The notes beneath the pieces were generated by a model that searched no databases, was not told the DNA's origin, and saw only the letters and a program-made list of their open reading frames with translations. A program made the translations under genes and the position numbers. Shown here in pieces: positions 1-7,561 of a DNA stretch of 8,034 nucleotides (position 1 is its first letter; each line of letters starts with the position of its first letter). Source of the stretch: Candidatus Altarchaeales archaeon (GTDB taxonomy: Archaea; Altiarchaeota; Altiarchaeia; IMC4; SCGC-AAA252-I15). The stretch is taken from contig VGJA01000041.1 in the NCBI GenBank assembly GCA_016867655.1, forward strand, positions 1 to 8,034. The letters are read 5' to 3'.

Positions 1-1464
1 GTCGTTTTCGGCGGCTTCAGCGCTGACTCTCTTGCAGACAGAATCAATGATTCACAGTCAAAACTATTGATAACCTCGAATGTCAGTTTGAGAAGCGGCA
101 AGAAGATTCCCTTGAAAGTGAATGCAGAAAAGGCTCTTGAAAAATGCCCTTCAGTAGAAGGTGTGATTGTTGTCAAGAGAACTGACTTTGACGTTGAGAT
201 GAAAAACGGGAGGGAAAGCTGGTGGCATGACGAAGTCAGCGCAAAAGACATTTCAGACACCTGCGAGCCTGAAAAAATGGATGCTGAAGACCCTTTGTTC
301 ATACTCTACACGAGCGGAACAACCGGAAAGCCCAAGGGGGTCTTGCACACCACAGGCGGCTACATGGTTTTCACCTACATAACGTTCAAATGGATTTTTG
401 ATTACAGAGAAGAAGACATCTTTTGGTGCACTGCAGACATAGGTTGGGTTACTGGCCACAGCTACATAGTCTACGGTCCTCTGGCGAATGGTGCTACTTC
501 AGTGATGTTTGAAGGCGTTCCACAGTATCCAGAGCCTGACCGCTTCTGGCAGGTGGTTGAGAAACACAAGGTGACATTATTCTACACCGCGCCCACGGCA
601 ATCAGAGCTATTGCAAGCTACGGCGACGATTGGGTGAAAAAGCGCGATTTAAGCACTCTCAGGCTTCTTGGAAGTGTTGGCGAGCCGATTAATCCTGAAG
701 CGTGGATGTGGTATTACAGGAATGTCGGTCATGAAAACTGTCCTGTTGTGGACACTTGGTGGCAGACTGAAACGGGCGGAATTTTGATTACTCCGTTGCC
801 TGGAGCTCACATTTTGAAGCCTGGTTCAGCGAGCAGGCCTTTCCCGGGAGTCATCCCGGAGGTTGTGAAGGAAAACGGCCAGCCTGCTGCTAGAAATGAA
901 GGCGGCTATCTGGTTATAAAAAAGCCTTGGCCCGGCATCATGAGAACTGTTTGGAATCATCATGAAAGGTTTGTGGAAACCTATTGGACTAGGTTTAAGG
1001 GACTCTACTTTACTGGAGACGGCGCAAGACAGGACCAGGACGGAGATTACTGGCTTATGGGCCGCGTTGACGATGTCGTGAACGTTTCAGGCCACAGAAT
1101 TGGAACTGCCGAAGTTGAAAGCGCATTAGTAAGCCATCCCGCAGTTGCGGAAGCCGCTATCGTTCCTTACCCGCATGAAATCAAAGGCCAGGCTTTGTAC
1201 GCTTATGTGACTTTGAAGGCGGGCAACGAGAAGACTGACTTACTGAAAGAAGAGTTGAAGAAGCATGTCAGCAAGGAAATCGGCCCGATTGCAAAGCCTG
1301 ACAAACTGCAGTTCGCGGACGGTCTTCCGAAGACTCGGAGCGGTAAAATCATGAGGCGCATTCTAAGGAAGATTGCTGAAGGCGCTGACATGGAAGCCAT
1401 TGGAGACACCACAACTCTTGCAGATCCTTCGGTTGTTGAAGTCTTGATGAAGGGCAAGCAATGA
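1..1464 (+). CDS. acs: Acetyl-CoA synthetase, AMP-forming (5'-truncated by window edge)
   Basis: This enzyme activates acetate with ATP and CoA to acetyl-CoA, AMP and PPi through an acetyl-adenylate, in the cytoplasm. The frame is open from base 1, so the TTG at 67 is not a start; 487 residues are visible. Counting from base 1, the P-loop [11 protein letters not shown] is at 103-113, V150/T151 and W254 of WWQTE line the acetyl pocket, the ATP-binding Asp is D340, GHR is at 364-366 and the catalytic, acetylatable lysine of KTRSGK is K449. All of these sit exactly 160 below the numbers I recall for Salmonella Acs (V310, T311, W414, D500, R526, K609). The fragment is therefore colinear with that family, and about 160 N-terminal residues lie outside the window. 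The pocket Trp favours acetate or propionate over longer acids. The stop overlaps the transporter start (ATGA), so the two genes are translationally coupled. The type is bacterial-like; many archaea use ADP-forming enzymes instead. Confidence 0.96.
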   Translation, partial: VVFGGFSADSLADRINDSQSKLLITSNVSLRSGKKIPLKVNAEKALEKCPSVEGVIVVKRTDFDVEMKNGRESWWHDEVSAKDISDTCEPEKMDAEDPLFILYTSGTTGKPKGVLHTTGGYMVFTYITFKWIFDYREEDIFWCTADIGWVTGHSYIVYGPLANGATSVMFEGVPQYPEPDRFWQVVEKHKVTLFYTAPTAIRAIASYGDDWVKKRDLSTLRLLGSVGEPINPEAWMWYYRNVGHENCPVVDTWWQTETGGILITPLPGAHILKPGSASRPFPGVIPEVVKENGQPAARNEGGYLVIKKPWPGIMRTVWNHHERFVETYWTRFKGLYFTGDGARQDQDGDYWLMGRVDDVVNVSGHRIGTAEVESALVSHPAVAEAAIVPYPHEIKGQALYAYVTLKAGNEKTDLLKEELKKHVSKEIGPIAKPDKLQFADGLPKTRSGKIMRRILRKIAEGADMEAIGDTTTLADPSVVEVLMKGKQ

Positions 1465-2705
1465 AGCAAAACAGGTGGTTGATTGTCGTCGGGGCTTTGA
1501 TAGTTCAATTGTGCCTCGGCGCCATTTATTCCTGGAGCATTTTCGTCGAACCGTTGAAGAAGGCGTATTCCTATTCCACAACGCAAACGCAGATAATCTT
1601 TTCCCTTGCTTTAGCGTCTTTCGCCTTGACGATGATTTTCGCAGGCAAATGGCAGGACCGCAAAGGACCTAGAATAGTTGCAACCGCAGGCGGCCTGGTC
1701 TTGGGACTTGGCTATATTCTGGCCAAATACAGCGGCGGCGACTTTCTTTTGCTCACTTTGTCTGTTGGCTTGATAGGCGGCGCAGGCATAGGTTTGGGCT
1801 ACGTCTGCCCGATAGCTGCCTGCGTGAAATGGTTCCCAGACAAAAGAGGCATGGTGACAGGGCTTGCAGTAGCAGGTTTCGGTGCTGGGGCATGGGTGTT
1901 CTCCAAAGTCGGGGCAGAGTTCATACAAAGTTACGGAGTCTTGCAGGCATTCTTCTATCTAGGCTTGGTTTTCCTTGTTGCAGTGGTGCTTGGAGCTCAA
2001 TTATTGAAAAATCCGCCTGAAGGATGGAAGCCTGATGGATGTTCATCCCCTAGGGATGAATCCATGATAAGGGGGAAGCCTTCTGAGCAAAAGAAGTCTA
2101 AAGGAAAGAGTGAAGACTACAACTGGCGCGAGATGCTGAAGACAAAGCAGTTCTGGATTCTCTGGATTATGTTCATTTTCAGCGCGACTTCAGGGCTTAT
2201 GGTCATCGGAATATTAAAGCCTTTCGGATTGTTCTCAGGCTTGGATGCTGCGACAGCCGGCACGGCAGTGGGAGTCTTAGCCTTGTTCAACGGCGCTGGG
2301 AGAATAACTTGGGGCGCTGTTTCAGACAAGTTAGGCAGGAACAAAACGATGTCTTTGATGTTCCTGCTTCAGGCCGGAATGATGTTCATACTTCTAAAAA
2401 TGGGCTCTTCAGGACTGCTTCTTGCAATAGCATCCGCTTGGGTGGGCTTCAACTTCGGAGGAAACTTCGCGTTGTTCCCAAGCGCGACTGCAGACTACTT
2501 TGGAACAAAAAACGTTGGCGTCAACTACGGCTTCGTGTTCACAGCCTATGGAGTAGCTGGCATACTCGGCCCAATACTAGGAGGAAAAGTGTTTGACTTG
2601 ACTGGAAGCTACTTGTGGGCTTTCATACCCACCGGAACACTGTGCCTGATTGCTGCAGTACTGGCTTTAAAGCTAAAAAACCCGCACCACAAGGAAAAGG
2701 AATAG
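1461..2705 (+). CDS. MFS transporter, OFA (oxalate/formate antiporter) family
   Basis: A 414-residue membrane carrier with about 12 hydrophobic segments, the usual length for the family. The N-terminus ([20 protein letters not shown], 9-28) is typical OFA. MFS loop motifs are at 61-71 ([11 protein letters not shown]) and, in the second half, at 285-295 ([11 protein letters not shown]). The charged loop at about 184-226 separates the two six-helix halves. The start ATG overlaps the acs stop and has GAAGGG (1449-1454) six bases upstream. The likely substrate is a small monocarboxylate such as acetate, pyruvate or formate; this is inferred from the coupling to acs. From memory, OxlT carries a substrate-binding lysine in a TAKG-like helix-11 segment. 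Here that segment reads TAYG (361-364), which argues against oxalate. Residues 194-206 of the central loop are encoded by a palindromic repeat that also occurs at 7817-7852. Family call is firm, substrate is not. Confidence 0.9.
   Translation: MKQNRWLIVVGALIVQLCLGAIYSWSIFVEPLKKAYSYSTTQTQIIFSLALASFALTMIFAGKWQDRKGPRIVATAGGLVLGLGYILAKYSGGDFLLLTLSVGLIGGAGIGLGYVCPIAACVKWFPDKRGMVTGLAVAGFGAGAWVFSKVGAEFIQSYGVLQAFFYLGLVFLVAVVLGAQLLKNPPEGWKPDGCSSPRDESMIRGKPSEQKKSKGKSEDYNWREMLKTKQFWILWIMFIFSATSGLMVIGILKPFGLFSGLDAATAGTAVGVLALFNGAGRITWGAVSDKLGRNKTMSLMFLLQAGMMFILLKMGSSGLLLAIASAWVGFNFGGNFALFPSATADYFGTKNVGVNYGFVFTAYGVAGILGPILGGKVFDLTGSYLWAFIPTGTLCLIAAVLALKLKNPHHKEKE
2035..2077. repeat. Palindromic repeat copy embedded in the transporter gene
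   Basis: TTCATCCC (2042-2049) and GGGATGAA (2053-2060) form a perfect 8-bp stem around CTA. It is extended by ATGGA (2035-2039) pairing with TCCAT (2061-2065) across a two-base bulge. The stretch 2041-2077 aligns with 7817-7852: both have GTTCAT, a nine-base GC-rich hairpin tip, ATGAATCC and then a run ending in GGGGGAA. In the gene it encodes residues 194-206 in the variable cytoplasmic loop, where an insertion would be tolerated. Confidence 0.6.
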
Positions 2706-2708
2706 TCT

Positions 2709-3107
2709 TTGGTATTATTAACAAAATTTCTTAAATACTTTACTGTGAAGAAAAGGTTAAAGAAAACAGCTGGCGTTGTGGGCAGCGTCTTTGGCTTGAA
2801 ATTGAGCAGCCAGATTGTCAATGCTTTAAGCAAACGTTTCCCGGGCGAGCCCTTGAAGATACTGGGGAAGTTTGTGAGCACTGAAATCGATGTCAGGATT
2901 GCATTGGCTGAAAGCGACATCAAAGCCGGAAGGTGGGTTGAAGCCAGAAAAAGTTTTTCCAAAGTAATGGGCATGAGCCTGGAAGAAGTCTTGGATGAAA
3001 AAGACTTGAAGGCAATGAAACAATACCTGAAGGAAAAGAGTGCTGAAAGAAAAGCCATAGCCTTGGTCTACAAAAACCTCAGAAACAGAATACTTTTCAA
3101 AATCTAG
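2709..3107 (+). CDS. Small basic protein of unknown function
   Basis: I do not recognise this 132-residue protein. It is lysine-rich and probably mostly helical. The N-terminal 45 residues are amphipathic with hydrophobic patches (VLLTKFLKYF, AGVVGSVFGL), and no clear transmembrane helix or signal peptide is visible. Residues about 60-100 (IDVRIALAESDIKAGRWVEARKSF is the flavour of this part) look like one tetratricopeptide-type helical hairpin, but a single unit is weak evidence. The TTG start at 2709 follows the transporter stop by three bases and has AAGGAA (2697-2702) about six bases upstream, so it fits as the third gene of the acs operon. A GTG at 2745 is an alternative start; no in-frame ATG occurs before residue 80. 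Reading-frame length and spacing support a real gene; the function is open. Confidence 0.65.
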   Translation: MVLLTKFLKYFTVKKRLKKTAGVVGSVFGLKLSSQIVNALSKRFPGEPLKILGKFVSTEIDVRIALAESDIKAGRWVEARKSFSKVMGMSLEEVLDEKDLKAMKQYLKEKSAERKAIALVYKNLRNRILFKI

Positions 3108-3137
3108 CAAGCCTGCTTGCAATCAAAAAAGAAGAAG

Positions 3138-3173
3138 AAAAACAACGTAAGTAATACAAACTCACGTTGTTTT
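3138..3173 (+). terminator. Hairpin downstream of the acs operon
   Basis: AAAACAACGT (3139-3148) and ACGTTGTTTT (3164-3173) form a perfect 10-bp inverted repeat with a 15-nt loop, ending in a T run. It lies 31 bases after the stop at 3107. The tract at 3197-3216 that follows is T-rich (TTTTATTTACC, then TTTTTT), which is the usual kind of archaeal termination signal. The smaller repeat GCAAGC-CT-GCTTGC (3107-3120) sits just before it. Confidence 0.5.
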
Positions 3174-3191
3174 CCTGCTGACAATCAAACC

Positions 3192-3243
3192 ACTACTTTT
3201 ATTTACCTATTTTTTCCAGCAATTCAGCAAGCCTACAGCTGTA
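3192..3243 (-). pseudogene. Duplicated 3' end of the gap gene (remnant)
   Basis: These 52 bp match 3384-3435, the last 14 codons plus stop and seven further bases of the functional gap gene, with a single difference (A at 3235, G at 3427). Read on the minus strand the copy still encodes [14 protein letters not shown] and a stop. The one difference is synonymous (TGT versus TGC for Cys). Sequence similarity ends abruptly on both sides. There is no room for an intact gene, so this is a fragment left by duplication or integration. Confidence 0.85.
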
Positions 3244-3349
3244 CAACCTTTAATAAAGGTTGATCAAACGACCTATCTTCGCTCTCCCCTGCGGGGGATC
3301 GCTCGATAGGTCTGGCCTCGCTTCGCTCGGCAATATAAATGCACTCAAT
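3244..3349. repeat. Cluster of nested palindromes between the two gap tails
   Basis: CAACCTTT-AAT-AAAGGTTG (3244-3262) is a perfect 8-bp hairpin. GACCTATC (3270-3277) pairs with GATAGGTC (3305-3312) around an inner TCCCC-TGC-GGGGGA hairpin, with the word TCGCTC on each side and again in the next 20 bases. AATGCA (3338-3343) and TGCATT close a last weaker stem. The inner CCCC-N-GGGGGA tip resembles the second hairpin at 7838-7850. No open reading frame of note lies here, so it is probably a non-coding repeat element. Confidence 0.6.
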
Positions 3350-3383
3350 AAAAGTTGCATTCCAGTCTAACTTCACCCGACGA

Positions 3384-4437
<1,054 letters not shown>

Positions 4438-4446
4438 CTAAACAGC

Positions 4447-5505
4447 TTAAACTTCCCTCGGAATATTCAACGCCTTCTTCACAATAGGCGCGAACCTGCC
4501 GTCAATGGCCAGCTTTATATCGTTGTTCAGCATAATCTTGGTTACAGGATTTTTCAAAATCAAATCATGCTCAGTGTAATAGTCGACTATGTCATCGTGG
4601 ATTTTGTCAAACTCGGGATAGTCCTTGAACGCTGAAATCAACACAAACTCCAAGTTTCCGGCTATGTCAAATATGTGCGCCCCCTGGCTCAACACCTTTT
4701 CAATTCCATGGCGTCTGGCGTTCAGGCTTGACTTTGGGTTAACCACCACGTGCGTCAAAACCAGCATCTGGAAGTCCAATGCGGCAAGATTTGGCACGTT
4801 TATCGTCTTTATCAAGCCACCATACTCAAGCTTCTTCCTGGCGTTGCTTACATACTGCCTCGTCATAGACACTTTTTTCGCTATCTCGTTGTCGTTGAGC
4901 TCGGGATACTTCACTACAGCATAAAAAACAAGCTTTTCATTGTCTGTGAGCTTTGCAGGCTCGCTCTCCGCGAACTCGGTGTTGAATTCCAGCCTGTCCT
5001 CTCCTGGAATATTGAAATGCTGTTTCATCAGAGGAGCGTAGTCATAGAAGCGGAATATCTTGGACACTCTGAAAGGGAAGAAGACGTGGGTTATGCCCTC
5101 TTCGGGCAGGAATCCCTGTTCCCCATACATCCTATTGGAGTAGTCTATGTATTTTTTGGTTTCAGTGAAGTTTGTTGCCGTGCTGAGCGCTATCCTGGTC
5201 TTGTCTGAGGAGCGTTTGAAAAACACTTCCGGGAATTTTTGCGTGGACGTGTATTTTTCGCGCATCTCGTATGTCACCAGCGGGTCGAAGCTTCCGTATC
5301 TCACTGTCAGGAGCTCGCAGCCAATCCTCTCTAGGTTAGGGGCCTTTATGGTGGTGTACAGGTTGTTCTTTTTTAGTTTGTTTCTTATGGCTGTTATTGT
5401 GGATCTTTTTATCTTTGTTTTTTTTGAGAGTTCAGTGTCGTTCAGGCTTGGCCATTTTACTAGGGAGTAGAAGAGCAGTTTGTCGTTGTCTGTTAGCTTT
5501 ATCAC
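4447..5505 (-). CDS. Tandem Lrp/AsnC-like transcriptional regulator
   Basis: A 352-residue DNA-binding protein built as an internal duplication. Helix-turn-helix 1 spans about residues 4-60 and helix-turn-helix 2 about 186-242. They share the frame LTDN-K-FY--VK-P-LND-E--KK and a following N-P-NL segment. Each is followed by a domain that looks like the Lrp effector (RAM) fold, clearest at 276-310 (FDIAGNLEFVLISAFKDYPE). Ordinary Lrp proteins have one copy of each and about 150 residues, so this chain is equivalent to a fused dimer. The GTG start begins at the first base of repeat 1, has no ribosome-binding site, and lies 26 bases downstream of a TATA box (5526-5535), which suggests a leaderless mRNA. 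gap follows 57 bp downstream and is a plausible target. The ligand is unknown, and so is whether it activates or represses. Confidence 0.8.
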   Translation of the reverse strand: MIKLTDNDKLLFYSLVKWPSLNDTELSKKTKIKRSTITAIRNKLKKNNLYTTIKAPNLERIGCELLTVRYGSFDPLVTYEMREKYTSTQKFPEVFFKRSSDKTRIALSTATNFTETKKYIDYSNRMYGEQGFLPEEGITHVFFPFRVSKIFRFYDYAPLMKQHFNIPGEDRLEFNTEFAESEPAKLTDNEKLVFYAVVKYPELNDNEIAKKVSMTRQYVSNARKKLEYGGLIKTINVPNLAALDFQMLVLTHVVVNPKSSLNARRHGIEKVLSQGAHIFDIAGNLEFVLISAFKDYPEFDKIHDDIVDYYTEHDLILKNPVTKIMLNNDIKLAIDGRFAPIVKKALNIPREV

Positions 5506-5525
5506 AATTACTTATGGCACTTTTG

Positions 5526-5535
5526 CTTTTAAAAA
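5526..5535 (-). promoter_or_regulatory. TATA box of the tandem Lrp-like regulator
   Basis: On the minus strand TTTTTAAAAG is centred 25-26 bases before the GTG at 5505. This is the standard archaeal spacing from TATA box to transcription start, so transcription should begin at or within a base or two of the start codon. Confidence 0.6.
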
Positions 5536-5798
5536 TGGCTTTTTTACATCAGATAGTTATTTAAGTCGTTTTTTAGCATGTTGTCTGACATTTTTTGGGG
5601 CTTACTGCAGTCATTTTTCATTTTTTTGGCTTTAAAATACATCTTTTGCTTTTACATTTTGTCAGTTTCTACATTAATTCTTTTGTTTTATGATATTACT
5701 TATTTCCATTGAAAATACATAACTTTTGTAAAAATAATTAATTTATAGCAATCTAAATAACATTATGACAATATTTTGTTTATAATTCTGTTAAACAC
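5536..5798. other. AT-rich intergenic stretch between divergent genes
   Basis: About 260 bp with no credible reading frame. It is strongly AT-rich, with T runs on the plus strand (for example 5591-5596 and 5622-5627). The word TTGTC or its complement GACAA recurs: TTGTCTGACA (5581-5590), TTGTCA (5659-5664) and TGACAA (5766-5771), with further copies in the leader at 5834 and 5848-5862. It probably holds regulator sites for the two divergent promoters. I see no tRNA, no known riboswitch and no origin repeats. Confidence 0.45.
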
Positions 5799-5813
5799 CG
5801 AAAGCTTTAAATA
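5799..5813 (+). promoter_or_regulatory. Strong archaeal promoter (BRE and TATA)
   Basis: CGAAAGC followed by TTTAAATA (5806-5813) is a near-perfect archaeal BRE/TATA pair. Initiation is expected near 5835, leaving a leader of about 40 bases before the ATG at 5876. Confidence 0.75.
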
Positions 5814-5847
5814 TAACCTATCACATAACTAAGTGACAAGAAGTAGA

Positions 5848-5862
5848 TAGACAACTTGTCTA
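5848..5862. promoter_or_regulatory. 15-bp palindrome in the leader, candidate operator
   Basis: TAGACAACTTGTCTA is a perfect palindrome with seven-base arms. It lies just downstream of the predicted transcription start and directly before the AGGGG ribosome-binding site. It suits a dimeric winged-helix repressor, possibly the protein encoded next. An RNA hairpin in the leader is the alternative; GACAAG (5835-5840) can compete for the CTTGTC arm. Confidence 0.45.
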
Positions 5863-5875
5863 GGGGTTGGGTAAA

Positions 5876-6070
5876 ATGGCTAGAAACAAAAAAACTGTCG
5901 TAAAACAACTCCTTAGTGCAATAATATGCGACAGACCAACAACTGCCGCAAAACTAGCCCACAAGCTGGAAATGCCCCTAGCAGACGTTTCAGGGGCGCT
6001 AGTAGCACTAAAAAACGACGGCCTAATACGAGAGGTTGAAATAGAACAACTTATAGACGAGTTAAAGTAA
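5876..6070 (+). CDS. Small winged-helix DNA-binding protein
   Basis: A 64-residue protein that is almost only one helix-turn-helix. Helix 1 is at about 5-18 (KKTVVKQLLSAIIC), helix 2 at 22-31 (TTAAKLAHKL) and recognition helix 3 at 35-49 (LADVSGALVALKNDG). A short wing LIREVEIE follows. The pattern resembles the MarR/ArsR or archaeal wHTH group. I chose the ATG at 5876 over the in-frame TTG at 5867 because AGGGG (5862-5866) sits nine bases before the ATG and would abut the TTG. It has its own strong promoter and a leader palindrome, which suggests autoregulation. The next gene begins one base after the stop, so the pair is co-translated. It is too short to be a normal two-domain ScpB, although scpA lies close downstream. 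Confidence 0.78.
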   Translation: MARNKKTVVKQLLSAIICDRPTTAAKLAHKLEMPLADVSGALVALKNDGLIREVEIEQLIDELK

Positions 6071-6071
6071 A

Positions 6072-6206
6072 ATGACCCAATGTTGCCACATATGTTGTAG
6101 CTACTGCAAAAACCACGAAAAATGCAGGGCAAGAAACGGAGGATGCGAGCGATGTGACTACTGGAAATACGGGGAATGCACCAACCACAAAAAATCCAGA
6201 TTATAA
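6072..6206 (+). CDS. 44-residue Cys-rich microprotein, probably zinc-binding
   Basis: A short frame that starts ATG one base after the preceding stop and ends TAA at 6204-6206. Of 44 residues nine are Cys (4, 5, 8, 9, 12, 18, 25, 28, 36) and three are His (6, 15, 39). They are arranged as CCHICC, SYC, then CERC and GEC with a trailing H. This would suit two zinc sites or a small metal cluster. The rest is basic and polar, with no hydrophobic core or signal peptide, so metal probably holds the fold. There is no separate ribosome-binding site, so translation probably depends on coupling to the winged-helix gene, and the two may act as partners. I do not recognise the family. Coding is supported by the density of metal ligands and the tight spacing, not by homology. 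Confidence 0.62.
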   Translation: MTQCCHICCSYCKNHEKCRARNGGCERCDYWKYGECTNHKKSRL

Positions 6207-6216
6207 AAACGCAGCC

Positions 6217-6282
6217 TCCAACACCCCCTAGATTCTAAACTTTTAAGCAACAATTCTCAATAAACATACACGGGGTGTTGGA
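6217..6282. repeat. 11-bp inverted repeat flanking the scpA promoter
   Basis: TCCAACACCCC (6217-6227) and GGGGTGTTGGA (6272-6282) are perfect complements, 44 bp apart, with the scpA TATA box between them. The right arm covers the GGGGTG ribosome-binding site. Confidence 0.7.
6240..6247 (+). promoter_or_regulatory. TATA box for scpA
   Basis: CTTTTAAG is preceded by CTAAA and predicts transcription from about 6270. That is just before the GGGGTG sequence and short of the left arm of the inverted repeat. Confidence 0.5.
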
Positions 6283-6286
6283 TTGC

Positions 6287-7069
6287 TTGCAGAATATACG
6301 ATACAAAATGGAAGACACTGAAACAAGCCCCATCCAAGAATACCAGCAGGACGCTTCCGCACAAAAAGAAGCCAAAATAGACGTTCTTATAGAAACCCCA
6401 GAATTGACCTGGAGGGACATACTCTACGAAGTCATAAAGGGCATGGACCCATGGGACATAGACCTGTGCGAGCTTGCCACCAGATACGCCAAAAAAGTCG
6501 AAGAAATGCAGGAAATGAACTTCAGGATACCTGCAAATGTTGTACTGGTGTCCAGCGTACTGTTGAGGATGAAGGCAGACGTGCTGCGCCCAATGGAATC
6601 AGACCCATTCCTAGACAACAAAGAAGCTTTCGCATACCTCTTCAGCCAAGATTACTCCTCGTTCAGGACAGGAGACGAGAAAAGAGAGTACGAGATTTCA
6701 GCAATACTCAAGCCAAACCGCCTGCTGACCCGGAGAGTAACTGCAGAGGAGCTGATATCTGCAATACAAAAAGCCCTTGAAGAACGCACCGAAAAGAAAT
6801 ACCGGCTGGAGACTGAAGGCGGCAAAAGAATGCTCGTAATAGCAACAGACTGGGACATAACAGAGATAATAGACGAAGTCTACGGCAGGATAATGGAAAT
6901 ACTGAAGGGAAAGGAGTTTGCCTTGTTCTCAGAGCTGGCTAAGACCAGGGACGAGATGATTAGAGTGTTCACGTCCATACTCCACCTGTCCAACAAGCAG
7001 AAGCTCTCTCTCAGGCAAGAAAGAATATACGAGGAACTGTACATACACCCTCCCTCACACAGAATCTGA
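6287..7069 (+). CDS. scpA: Segregation and condensation protein A (kleisin ScpA)
   Basis: ScpA is the kleisin that bridges the heads of an SMC dimer in the condensin-like complex that compacts and segregates the chromosome. From the TTG at 6287 it has 260 residues, the usual archaeal length. The N-terminal domain has LTWRDIL (40-46) and MDPWDIDLCELATRY (53-67), which matches the family pattern of an acidic PWDIDL motif and helix. LLRMKADVLRP is at 92-102 and RRVTAEELISAI at 149-160. The C-terminal winged helix that binds the SMC head is at about 211-253, ending with Q-ERIYEELYI. I prefer TTG 6287 because GGTG (6274-6277) is nine bases upstream; GTG 6275 and ATG 6308 are alternatives. Residues 1-30 are polar and not conserved. 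Neither smc nor scpB is in the window. Confidence 0.9.
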   Translation: MQNIRYKMEDTETSPIQEYQQDASAQKEAKIDVLIETPELTWRDILYEVIKGMDPWDIDLCELATRYAKKVEEMQEMNFRIPANVVLVSSVLLRMKADVLRPMESDPFLDNKEAFAYLFSQDYSSFRTGDEKREYEISAILKPNRLLTRRVTAEELISAIQKALEERTEKKYRLETEGGKRMLVIATDWDITEIIDEVYGRIMEILKGKEFALFSELAKTRDEMIRVFTSILHLSNKQKLSLRQERIYEELYIHPPSHRI

Positions 7070-7070
7070 G

Positions 7071-7080
7071 CTTTTTAAAC
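7071..7080 (+). promoter_or_regulatory. TATA box upstream of the 140-residue gene
   Basis: GAG precedes CTTTTTAAAC. Transcription would start near 7102 and give a leader of about 26 bases with GGTGA (7117-7121). A second AT-rich word, CTTAAAAAA (7100-7108), lies 24 bases before the ATG and could instead give a leaderless transcript. Confidence 0.4.
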
Positions 7081-7127
7081 ACATCTTCATAGTAATATAT
7101 CTTAAAAAACCTTTATGGTGAAACACA

Positions 7128-7550
7128 ATGGCGGTAGTAAACTTCAAGCTGACGAAAGTCACAGGAGAAAAAAGGGACAAAGTTTCCAAAAAAACAACGG
7201 TCAAGGCCAACTCGGCCATAGAATCAGTCAAAAAAGACAAAGCTGAGGGTGTTGGAGAATACCTGCACATAAACTTCAAATACGAAGTCAAATACGACCC
7301 AGACATCGGAGAAATAGTTCTTGATGGCAATTTGTGGTACACCAGTCCAAAGCTGAAAGACATGATGGAAGACGGCAAAGATAAAATCCAGCTGAAAAAT
7401 GAAGCAGTACAGGAGATATCCACTTCAATAATCAGGGAATGCCTTTTGGAGTCCTTGGACATCGCCAAAAAGCTTAGACTGCCGCTGCCTATAAACCTGC
7501 CGAGTGTGGAAATAAAATCCAAAACAGTGGACTTCAAAAAAGCCACGTAA
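7128..7550 (+). CDS. Conserved-looking protein of unknown function (SecB-like outline)
   Basis: I do not firmly recognise this 140-residue soluble protein. The first 40 residues are lysine-rich and polar. From 44 on it has a regular strand pattern (YLHINFKYEVKYD, then GEIVLDGNLWYT), a charged turn, a helix at about 90-116 (NEAVQEISTSIIRECLLESL) and then LRLPLPINLPSVEIK (116-130). A beta-rich half with an early G-I-L-G strand, a long helix and a final LPLPI-LP segment recalls the outline of SecB-type chaperones. That is a weak, memory-based resemblance without any search. The ATG follows GGTGA (7117-7121) by six bases. It is 58 bp after scpA with its own TATA box and is followed 11 bp later by a small zinc protein, probably in the same transcript. 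The run of codons is intact and looks like a real gene. Confidence 0.72.
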   Translation: MAVVNFKLTKVTGEKRDKVSKKTTVKANSAIESVKKDKAEGVGEYLHINFKYEVKYDPDIGEIVLDGNLWYTSPKLKDMMEDGKDKIQLKNEAVQEISTSIIRECLLESLDIAKKLRLPLPINLPSVEIKSKTVDFKKAT

Positions 7551-7561
7551 TTCTGTTTGAC

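Noticed and set aside
67..69. TTG at 67 as the start of the acetyl-CoA synthetase
   Set aside because: The frame is open to base 1, and [15 protein letters not shown] encoded there is normal Acs sequence, so the gene simply enters from the left edge.
2728..2740. TTAAATA word as an internal promoter for the 132-residue gene
   Set aside because: It lies within the likely coding region after the TTG, would start RNA after both candidate starts, and no in-frame ATG follows soon; operon read-through explains expression better.
5536..5798. AT-rich stretch as a replication origin
   Set aside because: No origin-recognition-box repeats are visible and no cdc6/orc1 gene is nearby; AT-richness alone fits a divergent promoter region.
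5876..6070. Small winged-helix gene as scpB
   Set aside because: ScpB normally has two winged-helix domains and about 170 or more residues; this is a single 64-residue domain with no other ScpB feature visible.
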